Assembly (NCBI RefSeq): GCF_000247815.1
Contig: NC_021678.1
Coordinates: 29,981,749-30,045,748, forward strand
Source: Ficedula albicollis
Taxonomy: Eukaryota; Chordata; Aves; Passeriformes; Muscicapidae
DNA: 64,000 nt
Reading direction: 5' to 3'
Made by a program: the position numbers and the translations under genes
Shown: positions 49,859-61,505 of the stretch, in pieces
How the letters are laid out: each line of letters opens with the position of its first letter
Position numbering within the stretch: the stretch's first letter is position 1
Notes under the pieces: generated by a model
Database searches by the model: none
Seen by the model: only the letters and a program-made list of their open reading frames with translations
What the model was told of the DNA's origin: nothing

Positions 49859-52800
49859 CCCTTTTTTTTTTTTTTTTTTTTTTACTTTAAAAGTCTGTGA
49901 TGACCTAAAGAAAGTAACAAAACAAAGCTGTGTCCAATATTTAAAACTCAATTTTCCCTAGGGTCTCAAAACTGCATCTGTTCCATGTGCACAGAATTCA
50001 GCAGGAATACACTGCTCATGATGATTAAAATATCAGAGTCTGCAGTGAGGGACACCAATATTTAAAAGTAAATAGTAAGAAAAAGGCATTTAATACATAT
50101 AACCTACAGCTACTGCTTGTTAGAGTTAATTCTTCTTTTGACGTTTCTAGACTGTATTTATACTTATTTTCAGTTTATACTGAATTGCCCCAAATACATT
50201 TTATCATTTGGCTTATAAACTAGGGCATTAAAGGGGCATTTCTACATTTAGCCTGTAATATTACCTTGTAGGCAGCTTGTCTCATAAACTGCTTTGCAGG
50301 CTGCTTCCAAATAGCAGGCACTGTAATGACCCATCTTACTTCATTGTTTTCAAAGTCTGAGCCTCCTTGGTCACTGAGCTCCTAAAAAAACCCAAAAAAA
50401 CAAAAAAGGAAAATAGAGATGAATATAAAATGATGGGTGTCTACAGGAAAACATTCTTTTCTGTTGGCTTTGATAACAGTAACACTCTTTTCAATTTTTT
50501 TCCTGTTACATCCATGCTACAAATCAGAATTACTTCCAACCTGCCAAGAATGCTTTACTAGGCCAAAAGGTGGGATTAAGGTTGAAGCTTTCTCAAGGAG
50601 GCCTATAGAAAAGTTTACTGCTCAAAATAAAGTAGAAAAGATGGCTTTTGCAAAAGTAGCAATTTACAGAATATTACAGCACCTTTATGTACTTTCTTAG
50701 CCATGGTGTGTGATTTGCTTTTAGCCTGAAGAATTCACACTTACATCTTGATTAATATACAGAAAAATATTTGGAGTATCACTGATGAACATTTATGTTT
50801 TACAACCTGGATTTTTCAATGACTTCTCTATACACCACTTACCTTTAAATCAAATTTTTATATTACAGTTAACAAGGGGAAGTTAGAGTTAACCCCTTTA
50901 AAAAAATGACTGATTGGTCCTTCAAAACTTTGCTTAAAGCAAACATTCAAGACTAGATTAGTACTTTTATTGTCCTTTTTATTCTCCTCTTAAAAAAGAG
51001 GAAAGTCTGTACTGCATTTGCAAATTAGGTGATACACTGACATGTTTTGGGCAAGGTTCCAAGTAAAATGTCATTACCATATGTCCTATCTAAATCTCCA
51101 TCCAAACAGAGAAAGGTTCAGAAAAGTGGACAACAGGCCTTTAGAATGTAAAAAAAAATGTTTCTGCATGTGCTGAGCCAAGGTGTTGTGTTTGTTTAGC
51201 TATGCTGCAGGTCAAAAATCCCTGCTGGAAAAGTAGCACCTTTATACTGCAAGGGCACCACAGACAGACCCAGTACAGTCCAAAGTAACAGCTCACTTAC
51301 ATGGCTTTTCTAATTAGTTCCAGGATTCACTCACAAATGCCAGGGATTTAGTTATTAACATCAGGAAAAGGATTTAGCCACGAGCAGGCAGCACAGCAAA
51401 TATATGGGATTTTATCCAACATTCATATTTGCTAAGAATATCCCCAGTGTGTGCACAGGCCCAAGTCTGTGACTCCACAACCAACCCCAAAAAAGTAGAG
51501 AGTTAAAAATGTCTCTGACAAGGTGAGGCATTTGAGTTGTAGTGGCAGGATTGTTTCTCTGCAGCCATGAGGAACAGACTGGGATCTCAGAGAAAATAAA
51601 TTAAACTCATTCAAAAAAGTAGGTTAGCTTTTAACCACAAGGCTATTTTAAACAACAGTTGCTTGGATGAATACTCTGATTTGACCCAGGAATTTCTCTG
51701 CTCACACTGACATTATAGTGGCATGTTGGAAGCCAATGTTTACTTAACTCACAATTGACTGTTTACAAGAGATTTAAAATCTCAAAACCTGTTTACTGGG
51801 GCCATGTATTCCATTGGAGAGTAAGAAAAACAATCTTGTGATCCAAGAACACTGCAAGAAATGAGCACTGCAACATTTCAAGTCAGAAATGGAAAATAAT
51901 AAGCTTTTAAATTTTCTTGTCAAATCTACCTTTTTTCTTCCCCCCATTAAAAATACAGCAGAAAATACCTAAAAAAAGTAAAAAAAGTAAAAAGCTATTC
52001 ACAACTCTGCACCACAGTGATGCTATTAGTGAATTGACCTGTGCAAGGGGAAATTACTTCAGGCTATTGTGAGCTCTCCAGAGTCCACAGCCTGCCCAGA
52101 GTTTCTACACCTGCCTTGCTTTGTTTACATCAAATACAACTTAGGTCAAAGCTTGGCAAGGCTAAAAATATTAAGCTCATATTAATCCCAGTTATAAATA
52201 CAGAAAATCTTGATAAGGAAGCATAGCCCACCTTTAATGCCTGTTCCTTAAAGAATTGCAGAGCATAAGCAAATATCTCAAGTGCTTTGACTTTTTTGCC
52301 ATTTGCAGCTGTCAGGTCTGTCTCCATGGTAAGATTCTACATGAGAGAAAATAACTGGAAGTTATTAAAAGAAAAAGGCAAACATCGAATTAATTCCCAC
52401 TGCTTGAGGACAGCGAACTCTTCGTTATTCACCTGATTAGGAAAAAGTGACAAAACTATTCTGAAGAGGATTTAACTCATCACTTGAATTTCCTGGAACA
52501 TGATACTTTGCTGCTTATTTTAGACTTTGTTTTTAAACACTTACCATGCCTACAGATAACTGCAGGCAGAGAAAGAAATATGGACTAAATATTAAACAAT
52601 TGCAATAGATGCATCTGTAAATAACCATAATAAAGTTGCACATGCAAGATATTTAATCCAAGGTAAGAGTTAAAAGCACAGATTTTTAATTTCCCACCAA
52701 CAGATGACACCAGAAAATACCTCAAAACAGAAGGTACTGGCCAATTCCCAAAGCTCTAGAATGGATTAAAGACAAAAACACAATCAGTGGGAATAATGTC

Positions 52801-55800
52801 AAATTAACAGCCCAACTGGCACTTGCAGTTCTGGCAATGAATTCTGGGTGAATTTGCTTGGCTGCTCTAGAGCTCAGGGTTCTTATATTCTATTTCTGCT
52901 GACCAGAGTTACTGAACAAACCAACCTCATGCACACTCCCCACACAGGACATGAAGATCTAAGCAAAGCAGATGCTGAACTTTTAGGATCTACAAGGAAG
53001 GCTGGATACAGTTGCCAAATGCAGTGAAAAACAATATGAATCATAATGCTACCTGAGAGCTTAATTTACTCAATTTACTCACTAAACGTAGAGATGCTTC
53101 ACTTCTAGCTGACAAAAATTCAGTAGTGTTCAGAGAAAAACAACTTGAGTAGCAAACACAGTTTGGGTATTACTTACACCAGTGGTATGCAGCTTCATCT
53201 TAAACTTTTCAAAATACAACCAGTGCTTTGACTCAGTGGGATCCAAGTCATGGTAGAAGTCTCTTGCTGCATAGCCAAAGCTATGGAACTTTCTCTCTGG
53301 GGTTAGGAGGATAGTGGTTGGGGTCTTCTGATTGGAAACACCTGGATCTCCACCTTCCCATCGTCTGGCCAAAAAGGGAAACAGCTCCAGTAAGTGATGC
53401 TCAAGGTTAGAGCAGCAGGAAAAACAAGTGTATGAGAAAAAGCCACGTAGTGGCAAATTGCACAAATTGCTTTTCCCTCCAAAGATAGTCATTTCAAACC
53501 TTATAACATCAAAATCAAGTGGTTTTATTCCCACCTAAGAAAAAAGGAGTGCAATTTTCATTTCAGGTAATTCAACACATTTTTGTGGTTAGTGTATAAT
53601 TCTTAAGGATGTATCACACTCAGGTAAGAACACAGGTTCCCTGAAGTAAGCTGTACACAATTAAGGAAACAGTTTTGTACTTAACATTTCTACCTAAGCC
53701 AACAAATGTAATAAATACTGTAGAGAAAAAAAACCAAACAGTAATTATCCAAGAACACTACTAATAAAAATCCAAATATGGCCTTTCCAACCGTGATTCA
53801 GACTTCATCAATGGTTACTGACAATAGATATCTTTCCTATTTTGAATTAGGGACCTGCTTAAGTCATCTACCATCACTGTGGGGAGGTTGATTATATCCC
53901 CATTTCTGTCCCAGAATACTCTCTGAAACAAGACAAGCCAGTTTAACCAACATCTGATCATGTGCTTCATTTCCTAGACACCTGAAACTCTGAAGGCATC
54001 CATGCCTGCAGATGCTGAGCTCTCTGCACTGCACTTTCTGCTCACAGGAGGTTGATGGATTTTGTGTTTCAAATGCCCAAAATGCTGTACAAGTTTTAAA
54101 CTGTCAAAAATGAAGCAAAATTCCCCGACCTCCAAAGATCTTAAAGGCACCAAAATATTTCTGCACTGGAGAATAAAACTACCCTATCTCATCAAGATTG
54201 TGAAGGTATCTTTGGGGGCTACCCATGAAAGAATCAAGACAAAAGTAACCCAAAGCTGCTTTCACAGAACGGATAAGGAAATAAATAAGGAAATAAATAA
54301 GAACATTGAATATGGGAACACCCAGCAGCAGGAACTGAAAGGGAGCATGGCAGGACAAAAAGGTCAGACAGTGGAAAGTTGTAGAAACAGCTGTGAGCAT
54401 TCCTGTCCCCTCATTTCTCCTTCACAAAAAAAAAAAAGGCAGAATGGAGGGAACTCACATTACTGTTCCTTCCCCCCACCATATACAAGCACTTTCTGTA
54501 TGAGAAACAAACATTTACCAGAAAACATTTTCTTAAAAAGGCATCAGTGGAAAATCTGTTTATGCTCTCAGACATAATCATAACACAGCTCAACCAGGAG
54601 CCAAGTTAAGATCACACAGGCAACTGCATTCATTATTAAACTACACGTCGATTGCTTTTTCTAAAGATAGCAAAATGCACTTTCAGAACGTTCTCCTGCC
54701 AAAGCACTCGTTCTGAAGCATAAAAACGTCTGCCTTGCTCTGTGGTAGCTGTTTATGTGACATAGGAAGAGTATGTAGAAAAAATAATTTCCATTTCACT
54801 CTCAGAAACAGTTGAATCCATTGAAAATTAATTGACCTCCAGACCAAGGCAGAAAACTGCAATCTAAGGGGTTGGTCTTTACTCGGCAAAGTAACAAGGA
54901 ATGGGATCTTCTGAAGAGCTGGGTTGGTCTTTACTCGGCAGAGTAACAAGGAATGGGATCTTCTGAAGAGCTGGGACCCCTTCAGACCATTCAACTGGAT
55001 CAAACAGAGCAAAATCTCTGTTTTGCACAAGCAGCAGAGAATACATGTCTGAACTTCCTTCAGTGCAGAGGACCACTCCACTGCCCTGAAAGCAGAAACA
55101 GCATGATGAGGAGTGGAATGATTTCCACATTCATCCACTTGAAAAAGTTTCCTAAATCTGCCTAGTTCTGCTGCTCAGCCCCTGAGCTATGATCAGCCAG
55201 CAAGGGCTCTGCTCCAGGTCATTTCTTCTAACCTGCTGCTAGAAATGCACTTGGTCAACTCCAAAATCTTTGAGTAGGTGTTAGAGCAAGCATATGGTTC
55301 CAATGTGAAGAAGCTGGGATCTCACAGCTCATGAGCAGAAAACACTGCTATTCCACCAGATTGTAAAATCCCACACACCCGCTGTAAGCAGAGAGGAGAC
55401 AGACTGATATGGTTTTTGCCTGGAATCATTAATGATTCATTCTGAGTCACTGGTGGGAAATGCCATAAATAGGCTGTGGCTAATAACAATGCTTCTTTGT
55501 TTTTCATTATGGACAGGCACATTTTCTCTTTCCGGAACAAGCACGCTGAAGGTGCAGTTTAAACGAAGACAAATTTATGTTCAATGCTGTGGGATGAAAT
55601 TTTCAAAGCCACCTGGAGAATTGGATGGTTGCTTCCTGATGAGTTTCTGATGGAAACTGGACACAGTAATTACTCAGCATGTTCTAAAGCCCTCAGCTTG
55701 TATTACTGTTCAGTCACAGAAAGGACAGTAAGGAAAGAGAAGGGGAAGCATGACTCCACCATTTGCAATCAGAGATTTAAAAATACTCCTCTGTGATGTT

Positions 55801-58800
55801 TTTCTAGAGAGAAGCAGATGCAAAAGCACAGGAATTTTAACTCCTGGCTGCAACACCCTTGCCAGGTGGGGCCCTGGCCTCACTCCAGTTAGAGGAGGAT
55901 TTTAGTCAGTAGGACTAGGACTGCAACACTTTTGTTAGCAGTTTCCTTTCTTGGTACCAATACAGGCAAAATAATGGAAATAATGAGGATAAAAAAAGAA
56001 AAAGGAAATGCTTATCAAAAGCATAGACCTAAACAAGCCAGAATTGCTCAAAATCCACGTGGGGGAATATTTTTACAGTGCAGAATCACAGTTTTTTAAA
56101 CTTTCCAACAGAACCAAGGTAGATTTCTTTCAAATGCAGACATATGAGTTCCTAGGCTGATATAAAGTGGAGTATCTGAAGAGAAATATAAACAACATAG
56201 ACCTGTTTATAGCCACAGAGCATCTAACTGTGTGCTAGAAGTGAAAACAGAGACAAGAAAGTCTGAGGAAGGAAGCACAAGGTTATAGGAAGGTTAGAGA
56301 AATGCCCTTACTTGCACTTCAATCTGGCTAAAACAGACCAAAGAATTACTTGTGCAGAGTGATGAGAATTTGATCCAGAGCTGCAGCACCACAGTCAAGG
56401 AAATGAAACACTGGGGTCATCAAAATGCAGCTGAATGCCACCAGAAGCGTGTATATGCAGAAAAAAGTGTGTCTCTCCCAAAAATTACAGTCAAACAGGG
56501 AAGAGAGGGAAAGGAGTAAAACCTAAAGGTTGAAGTGGCGCTGGAAAGAGACCACATTCTCCCTCCTCCCAAAGACAGACTGCAATTTGTTTCACAGCCA
56601 CATGCATTTTTTAATTTATTCTTCTCCATTTGTGAAATACTCCCATTCAGTTGGATGCTATCTAGTCATAGCCAAAACATCTGTAACTTCACATAAGTGC
56701 ATATAACTCAAGAGGAGCTTTTCAGAACTGTGTAATATCTCATGCATTTCCTTCAAGTGAGATGTCATTAACTCGTACAGCAGCAAATTTTCCATGTGGC
56801 TCTGGCACTGTGCTGCTCACTGAAGTGCTGAGCTCATGGCCAGGCAGTTCAGATGCCTTTACCCCAGTCTCAAGTTATGCTGCAAACAGCACTCACTGTA
56901 ACACATTCACTCTGCAACACTGTAACACATTCACTCTGCAAAAATAATCTGAGCCACAGCTACCTGTAACAGAGGCTCAGGGCAACTATCAAGAGCTGTC
57001 AGTATTACCTGAAACTGATAAAACAGTAACCACTGTTTTCCAATTAAAGTGAAGTCATTCAGTGAACATTTACAAACCCACACCCAACTCCAAACATGCC
57101 CAGATGAGTGAGGCCACTTACACATTTAAAGATAAATATATGCTTAAAGCAATCTGTTCAGTCAATGCTTATAAACTATTTTTTTTTCTTTTTTAGCACT
57201 GGGCATCACAGCAAATAAAAACACAAAGTCAAAACCATGACTTTGCTTGCTCCTAATTACACAACAAGAATCATGGTGCTGCTGGCACTACACTCCAACC
57301 TGGTGCTGAAGCCCTGTGTGCTCACTCTTTTCCAAAGCAGGACCTTCTAAATAAACCCATCTTGCCCTTTTGGAGAAAAGCAGCTTTGTTAAAAGGCAGT
57401 CAGAAATCTAAGTATCTGGAAAGGATCAACACTAAGGAGGGAAGGTGGAAAAAATGTTAGGAAGTAGAGAGGACCATGCATCACTGGTATGCTTTATTTT
57501 AATGTAAACATTCTCGAGTGCCGGCGGGAAGTTACATTTACTCTGCTGAAATATTTGTAAGTTATCCTACATGTAAGCCTCATTATATACAGAGTTTGAG
57601 CCCCTTAATACCTTCTGAACTACTGAAGACTTAGCTTAATAAATATTCTTTTGAATTGAATTGAAAATTCTTTTAATTGAATTTCATTATTTCATGAGTA
57701 TTAATATATAAATATATATAAAAATATGACATATATTATTTGATAAGTCAGTTTCAGTTATACCTTGCCAAAATCCTTCACAGATAGAAATACCTATTTT
57801 TTAAAAATTAAAATAATTATTGGTATTATAATATTTTCCATTGCTTGAAATACCTGTTGGAAATATGAATACACCCCTCAAAAAAAAAAAAGTTCCTCTC
57901 CTCTGTAGTTGAAAACACACAAAGTAATTTATTTAATTTCTTTCAACATTAGTGTCTCACATCACAGCTACATAGCTCTGAAATCACAGTCATGCTGCCA
58001 TTATTGCACAAGGAGGAAAATGTCATGTTTTGAACCACAAGTAGCACAATGTCAATTGAGATCTGGAATATACTCTCAGCACCTGGATTTCAGTGTCCCA
58101 GTGACTGACAGCAGGAAGCCTGGTAAGGAGAAGGGATTTCCCCAGGAAAGGAGAATCTAATCTGCAATGTGAATCCAGCAGCAAAACCAGGTCCTAAGGC
58201 AAAACTCGAGTCCAAGGCACTTGAAGGATTTGCCCAGAAACAGCAGTGATTCCACACAGTAAAATCTCCAGCACTTACAGGAACAATACAGAGCTGTCCT
58301 AAATACAATTTAGGCTTGCTCAGATACAGCTTCAGAGATGTTTCCCTCATTCCATCCAACTTTTTGAGAACTTTAATTCATTACTTGCCGCCAAAAGAGA
58401 ATAGGAATTGATAAACATGGGCTCCAACTTGCCCACCCTGAGAGGTGTCTGAGACAGCAACACAGGGCGTGTCCTTTGACGTCCAGCCTTGTGCACCTTC
58501 CTGTGCTGCTCAGAGAACAAGAGATGGCTGAAATGCAGAAAAGACCTGGAAAGCATTACTTGTCCATCCTGCAAATGGTAGGCATCTTTGCAACTGGATG
58601 GCAGAATACCGTTTCTAAATTTACTTTCCTTTAGACAGTATTTTAAATCTCTGAGCTGCATTAGTTTGCAGCCATGCCAACTATGCAGGCTGACTGCACA
58701 ATCAATAGTGTCTGCTGGGATTTAGAGAGCTGCATTCAGCTACCACCTCTGCTTGGAAAAAATGCAGTATATCACACTGGACTGCAGTAAATCAGGCTTT

Positions 58801-61505
58801 TAGACCTTCCCAGAAGTACCCACTTCTGCAACAGCAACATTGTTTAGAGGAACTTCTATGGCTGAGCTTTCCATATATACTTTTTATGTCTAAAATAATC
58901 TATATCTTGCTCTTATTACAATACAGCCATTTTAAATATACTTTAATAAGAATTGAATACACTTTAAGTTATAAATAACTTTTTCAAAAAGACTATAAAA
59001 TATTATAACAATGGTTTGTAGGGCAAACATTTTTCAGGTCTGAGATAAGGGCATGCTGACTTAAGTCTTCTCCTTGAACAATTCTGAATACCCAAATTCC
59101 TCCTTTTACTCTGTCATTCTGTAAACTCAGCAAAATAAGAGAGAGGATGTGCTCCCATTGACTACTAAAGCAAACCAGAATACAATAAGATGCAACAAAA
59201 AGTCATAACCATGAGAAATCTGCACACTGTTGTAATGCCAGACAAATCCAGACAGTTCAGGCTCCTGCAGAAATTATCTATGGCTACTGCAGACAAGCCA
59301 TGCTATCACAGTCACAAACTACTGCATTGCAGCCCTTACCTCATTACATGAATACATTCTGGCTCCTTGGTGAAGCTGTAGGCGTAGCCACTGGATGTTG
59401 TGCCAAAATCAATAGCCACAACAACAAGAAATAACTGTTCCACAGCATCGTCTGCATCAGAGTCCTTCTGTTAAACAGCAGAAGCAAAATAGACACGGGG
59501 TCACTGGTCAGAATCATTGCAACCTGTCAGAAGTTTTGCTCTGCAAGGCCTGCATATCTCTTCAGAGAAAATGAGGACTTCCCTTAATTTGCCTTTGTGA
59601 CCAAAGTTAATACCAGAAAACTGCACATTCCAATGGAACTGGAAATTCAATACATGACTCAACATATATGCTAGAGTCTTTCATACATCATTTTCTAACC
59701 AAAGTTTACTTCATACTCATTTTTTGACTACTTCTTTTCCTCTATTATTAAAACTTATGGGTTTGGGGCTTGGTTTTTTGTTGGTTTTTTTTCTTTAACT
59801 AATCAACTGACAAATATATCCACCCATGTGATATATTTGGGACTTACTTGGTGGTTTTAGGAGTTATATCATAAGTATGAACATGAAATACTATTATCAT
59901 TCAAAAATAATGGAGACAAACCCACCCAAAATACAGCAATAAGCTTTATATCCCATGTTATAAAGAAGAATTATATAACACCTCTTTAGCCAGCACTACA
60001 TGCTGCATTAGTCCTGCCTGTACTGGAATGTGGGAAGCTGTTCAGCTGTTCATCAAATTACGAATTTGAATCCTTCTCCCTTCCTTTCACCTGTAATCCT
60101 GCAATCCCTGAACAGCACAGCCAAGGGCAGTGTGCTCCAGACCCTTCACCAGCCTTGTTGCCCTAAATCCACCAGGGCTGCTCAGCCTGCATCCTCAGAA
60201 ACACCTTGAAACAGCTGGTATCTTTCACAGAGGAGCTGCACATGGTCTCCCTCTATGGGCAGTGTTCCACCAGAGCCCTCACAGATCTCTGTTAATTCCA
60301 CACCTCCCACTTCCACCTTCCACATTTCTACTGTATCCCTACATTTTCCAAGATCACTCCATATACCTGCTACTTGAAATGGAAAAAAAACCAACAAGTT
60401 TTGGTCTCCAATCATAAAAGACTTGTTTGGATTATCCTAATAAAGTTTTTCAGCTAGGACAGTGTCTTCCTCAAAGAGTTTAAGGAGCAAATCTAACTGA
60501 AATATGATGTAATTCATCAGTATGACAGAAGTAAAAGAGGAATTTCAAGAGCACATAGAGAAAGAAGGGATTAAGAACCAAAAACTAAGAGAGAGAGCAC
60601 TGAAAATCCTGGAGATGGGTTTTTGGACAATATAAAGAAAGAAGGGAATAAGAACCAAAAACTAAGAGAGAGAGTACTGAAAATCCTGGAGATGGGTTTT
60701 TGGACAATTCTGAACTAGAACCAGAAAGCTAAGGCAGAAGGCTGACAAGGATAAAAATGTGTTCTGAAAACAATCCCTTGCAAAAACATGAAATACACTG
60801 TGCATGTACTGTGTTACAAATCATACAGTTGATCTTAAAAACGGGTGTGACTTAGTTTTACCTGGAATTTATCAACAAAATTAGCATTAAGTACAAGAAA
60901 TTAAAACACACTACCTATGGAACATGCTCTTGGTTGTAAAACCTTGAAAGAAATGGCTGTTTTCCTTAAGAAATAAAAACAGCTAGTTCTATTTTGACCT
61001 TCTGTCTCTCTCTCTCTCAGACCAGATTCTTTTCTCTGAGAAACTGGGTTTTACTGTTGAGTACCCTATATATCCTCTTTCTCTGAAAGGAAAGAAACTG
61101 TTCAGGAGCTGCCTAAACAAATCAGTGATAAAGACAGGGACAGACCTTGGGAACCCTGAGGATCAAGAAGCCCCTGTGCTTGATATAAAAATATGCAGGA
61201 GCAAGTCTAACATCAAAACCCAAGGAAACACCAAAGCTCAAGGAAAGGAGTCAGAGCTCTGTCAACAACTCCAGTGTGACCAAAACCTCACCTAATACTA
61301 TGGATAGCATAAAGGGGATCAGTATGGAGGAAATAGCAACTCTAAAGAAGTTATGTCCCACTAAAGAGGCAGGAGGAGGCAATGTAAGCATGCAGTGATG
61401 TTAGGAGTGCATTTCTTACCGCAATGTGTGATGGAGACAGTGGAGTTATTCCAGGGTCTCCCAAACTTTTGGCTGGTGATGAGTAAGCAGATGTGGAAAC
61501 TGCAT
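27481..61505 (-). CDS. HSPA12A: HSPA12A, atypical Hsp70; last 11 coding exons, 5' end outside window
   Basis: Heat shock protein 70 family member 12A, a cytosolic actin-fold ATPase-like protein without the usual Hsp70 substrate-binding region. Exons in reading order: 61505-61420, 59467-59340, 53364-53178, 52336-52232, 50381-50265, 35634-35463, 32490-32404, 31866-31762, 31345-31087, 29516-29413, 28115-27481. All introns are GT-AG and phases match throughout, giving 660 residues with no stop or frameshift. [14 protein letters not shown] (phosphate 1), [13 protein letters not shown] (phosphate 2) and LFLVGGFAE (nucleotide pocket) are intact. The fragment ends in VGIDFLNY, as human HSPA12A does. 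About 15 N-terminal residues from a first exon are missing, which would bring the total to about 675, the human length. The gene converges on the lipase. Identification is very secure. Confidence 0.97.
27580..28040. other. CpG-rich block in terminal exon
   Basis: Many CG dinucleotides (for example in CGCGCCGG and CACGCCGGGCTCGG) occur here, while neighbouring non-coding DNA has very few. It coincides with the last HSPA12A coding exon, so it is an intragenic CpG island candidate. Confidence 0.65.
28240..28397. repeat. Two-copy tandem duplication, 79 bp unit
   Basis: Copies 28240-28318 and 28319-28397 both begin GTGCACCA and share TATATTTCACTATGAATTC. They differ at several bases, so this is an older duplication. 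Last HSPA12A intron. Confidence 0.88.
29413..29516 (-). CDS. HSPA12A: HSPA12A coding exon 11
   Basis: Encodes [34 protein letters not shown]. It links the second ATPase lobe to the final exon. Donor is GTACGT. Confidence 0.95.
31087..31345 (-). CDS. HSPA12A: HSPA12A coding exon 10
   Basis: Encodes [39 protein letters not shown] and [17 protein letters not shown]. It forms part of the second ATPase lobe, with the regulatory G.LG.D.EFE motif. The 5' part shows a conserved Cys where human has Tyr (LLCKIF). Confidence 0.96.
31762..31866 (-). CDS. HSPA12A: HSPA12A coding exon 9: phosphate-2 motif
   Basis: Encodes [20 protein letters not shown] and [14 protein letters not shown]. The DSGGGTVD sequence is the second phosphate-binding loop of the ATPase fold. 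Donor is GTAATG. Confidence 0.96.
32404..32490 (-). CDS. HSPA12A: HSPA12A coding exon 8
   Basis: Encodes [20 protein letters not shown] and EIWSELEE. It contains a basic stretch special to HSPA12 proteins and absent from canonical Hsp70s. Donor is GTACTG. Confidence 0.94.
35068..35278 (+). mobile_element. CR1 LINE 3' fragment
   Basis: ATTAGGAAGAAATTGTTCTC, CCCAGAGAAGCTGTGGGTGC, CCATCCCTGGAAGTGTTCAA and GGTTGGAACTAGATGA, ending in ATCATTCTGTG, is a standard CR1 3' end. It lies in the intron between HSPA12A exons 7 and 8, antisense to the gene. Confidence 0.85.
35463..35634 (-). CDS. HSPA12A: HSPA12A coding exon 7
   Basis: Encodes [36 protein letters not shown], then a variable loop [16 protein letters not shown] and TAFTQ. 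The ALEPEAA motif equals the EP.AA helix of Hsp70s. The donor is the weak form GTACCT. Confidence 0.95.
36652..36670. repeat. (CA)n microsatellite
   Basis: Uninterrupted ACACAC run of about 19 bases. Confidence 0.85.
36923..36968. repeat. Poly-A and (CAAAA)n tract
   Basis: Eighteen A residues (36923-36940), then CAAACAAAAA-type repeats. It leads directly into an 82 bp tandem duplication. Confidence 0.85.
36955..37118. repeat. Two-copy tandem duplication, 82 bp unit
   Basis: AGCAGCAAAACAACAACAAG recurs at 36969 and 37051, and the two copies look identical through ATCATGGCTGCTCA. The near identity implies a recent event. Confidence 0.92.
38535..38668. repeat. Two-copy tandem duplication, 67 bp unit
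   Basis: Copies 38535-38601 and 38602-38668 begin GAAAATGCTGAGG and differ at about two to three bases. Confidence 0.92.
38751..38832. repeat. TA/CA-rich microsatellite cluster
   Basis: Mixed ACACACATATATATGTACAT and ACACACACACATATTTATAT units. Confidence 0.75.
39131..39246. repeat. Two-copy tandem duplication, 58 bp unit
   Basis: Copies 39131-39188 and 39189-39246 begin GTGATGCATTT and differ at two bases. Confidence 0.92.
43340..43660 (+). mobile_element. Possible diverged CR1 fragment
   Basis: GGAGGGACAAAAGCC, GAGGTTTAAAACTTG and CTGGAAGGTCAGGCTAGATA recall CR1 3' sequence, but similarity is patchy. Confidence 0.35.
43996..44121. repeat. Two-copy tandem duplication with internal deletion
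   Basis: TGTTCTTTAAGCTTAA starts at 43996 and 44068; both copies end AACTTTTGCATTCAG. The second copy lacks about 18 bases of the first (72 against 54 bases). Confidence 0.88.
45742..45838. repeat. Two-copy tandem duplication, 49 bp unit
   Basis: Copies at 45742 and 45791 begin AATTTTTCATG and end ACCTGGGGCA; two differences seen. Confidence 0.92.
49776..49884 (+). repeat. Poly-G run of 49 flanked by duplicated T-tracts
   Basis: The order is TTCCC, T26 (49781-49806), A, G49 (49808-49856), then TTCCC, T22 (49862-49883), A. As at 20.3 kb, the same anchor plus homopolymer occurs on both sides of the G run. It lies in the 14.6 kb HSPA12A intron. Confidence 0.95.
50265..50381 (-). CDS. HSPA12A: HSPA12A coding exon 6
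   Basis: Encodes [39 protein letters not shown], 39 residues in phase 0 at both ends. The WVITVPAIW motif corresponds to the conserved VTVPA strand of Hsp70s. It has no long open reading frame of its own because it is short. Confidence 0.95.
52232..52336 (-). CDS. HSPA12A: HSPA12A coding exon 5
   Basis: Encodes [20 protein letters not shown] and [15 protein letters not shown], 35 residues in phase 0 at both ends. The internal ATG could look like a start codon, but the frame continues from the preceding exon. Confidence 0.95.
53178..53364 (-). CDS. HSPA12A: HSPA12A coding exon 4
   Basis: Encodes [40 protein letters not shown] and [10 protein letters not shown]. It is part of the N-terminal ATPase lobe. 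Acceptor is GGCCAG and donor GTAAGT. Confidence 0.96.
54868..54973. repeat. Two-copy tandem duplication, 53 bp unit
   Basis: Copies 54868-54920 and 54921-54973 begin GGGTTGGTCTTTACTCGGCA and differ at one base. Confidence 0.93.
56894..56941. repeat. Two-copy tandem duplication, 24 bp unit
   Basis: CACTGTAACACATTCACTCT recurs 24 bases apart, at 56894 and 56918. Confidence 0.88.
59340..59467 (-). CDS. HSPA12A: HSPA12A coding exon 3: phosphate-1 motif
   Basis: Encodes [18 protein letters not shown], then [19 protein letters not shown] and CIHVM. The DFGTT loop contacts ATP phosphates in Hsp70 and actin-fold proteins. The acidic lead-in ([11 protein letters not shown]) differs from the human protein and is the least conserved part seen here. 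Confidence 0.95.
60120..60195 (-). mobile_element. Possible CR1 fragment, antisense
   Basis: GTGCTCCAGACCCTTCACCA and GCCTTGTTGCCCT resemble the reverse complement of CR1 3' sequence. Only a short stretch matches. Confidence 0.4.
60558..60711. repeat. Two-copy tandem duplication, 77 bp unit
   Basis: Copies 60558-60634 and 60635-60711 share AAAGAAGGGA and GGAGATGGGTTTTTGGACAA; a few differences near the start. Confidence 0.92.
61420..61505 (-). CDS. HSPA12A: HSPA12A coding exon 2
   Basis: Begins in phase 1 after TTTTAG and encodes [18 protein letters not shown] and [10 protein letters not shown]. This is the unstructured N-terminal tail. TSAYSSP and [14 protein letters not shown] match human HSPA12A closely, while the first residues differ. 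Donor is GTAAGA. Confidence 0.93.

Larger units (their letters stand above)
35635..50264 (-). other. HSPA12A: Large HSPA12A intron between coding exons 6 and 7
   Basis: About 14.6 kb with no coding exon recognised on either strand. It holds microsatellites (CA at 36652-36670, TA/CA at about 38750-38830), a poly-A and CAAAA tract, five tandem duplications and the second poly-G run. Confidence 0.85.
53365..59339 (-). other. HSPA12A: HSPA12A intron between coding exons 3 and 4
   Basis: About 6 kb; no coding exon recognised. It holds the 53 bp and 24 bp tandem pairs and AT-rich DNA around 57650-57850. Confidence 0.85.

Noticed and set aside
49663..49890. Frame with poly-Phe and polyglycine
   Set aside because: Translation of the T tracts and G run in an intron.
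54062..54577. 171-codon frame, the longest non-exonic frame on the + strand
   Set aside because: Low-complexity Lys/Thr-rich translation inside an HSPA12A intron; no domain, no splice evidence.
54683..55138. 151-codon frame on the - strand
   Set aside because: Contains the 53 bp tandem duplication and no known motif; chance frame in an intron.
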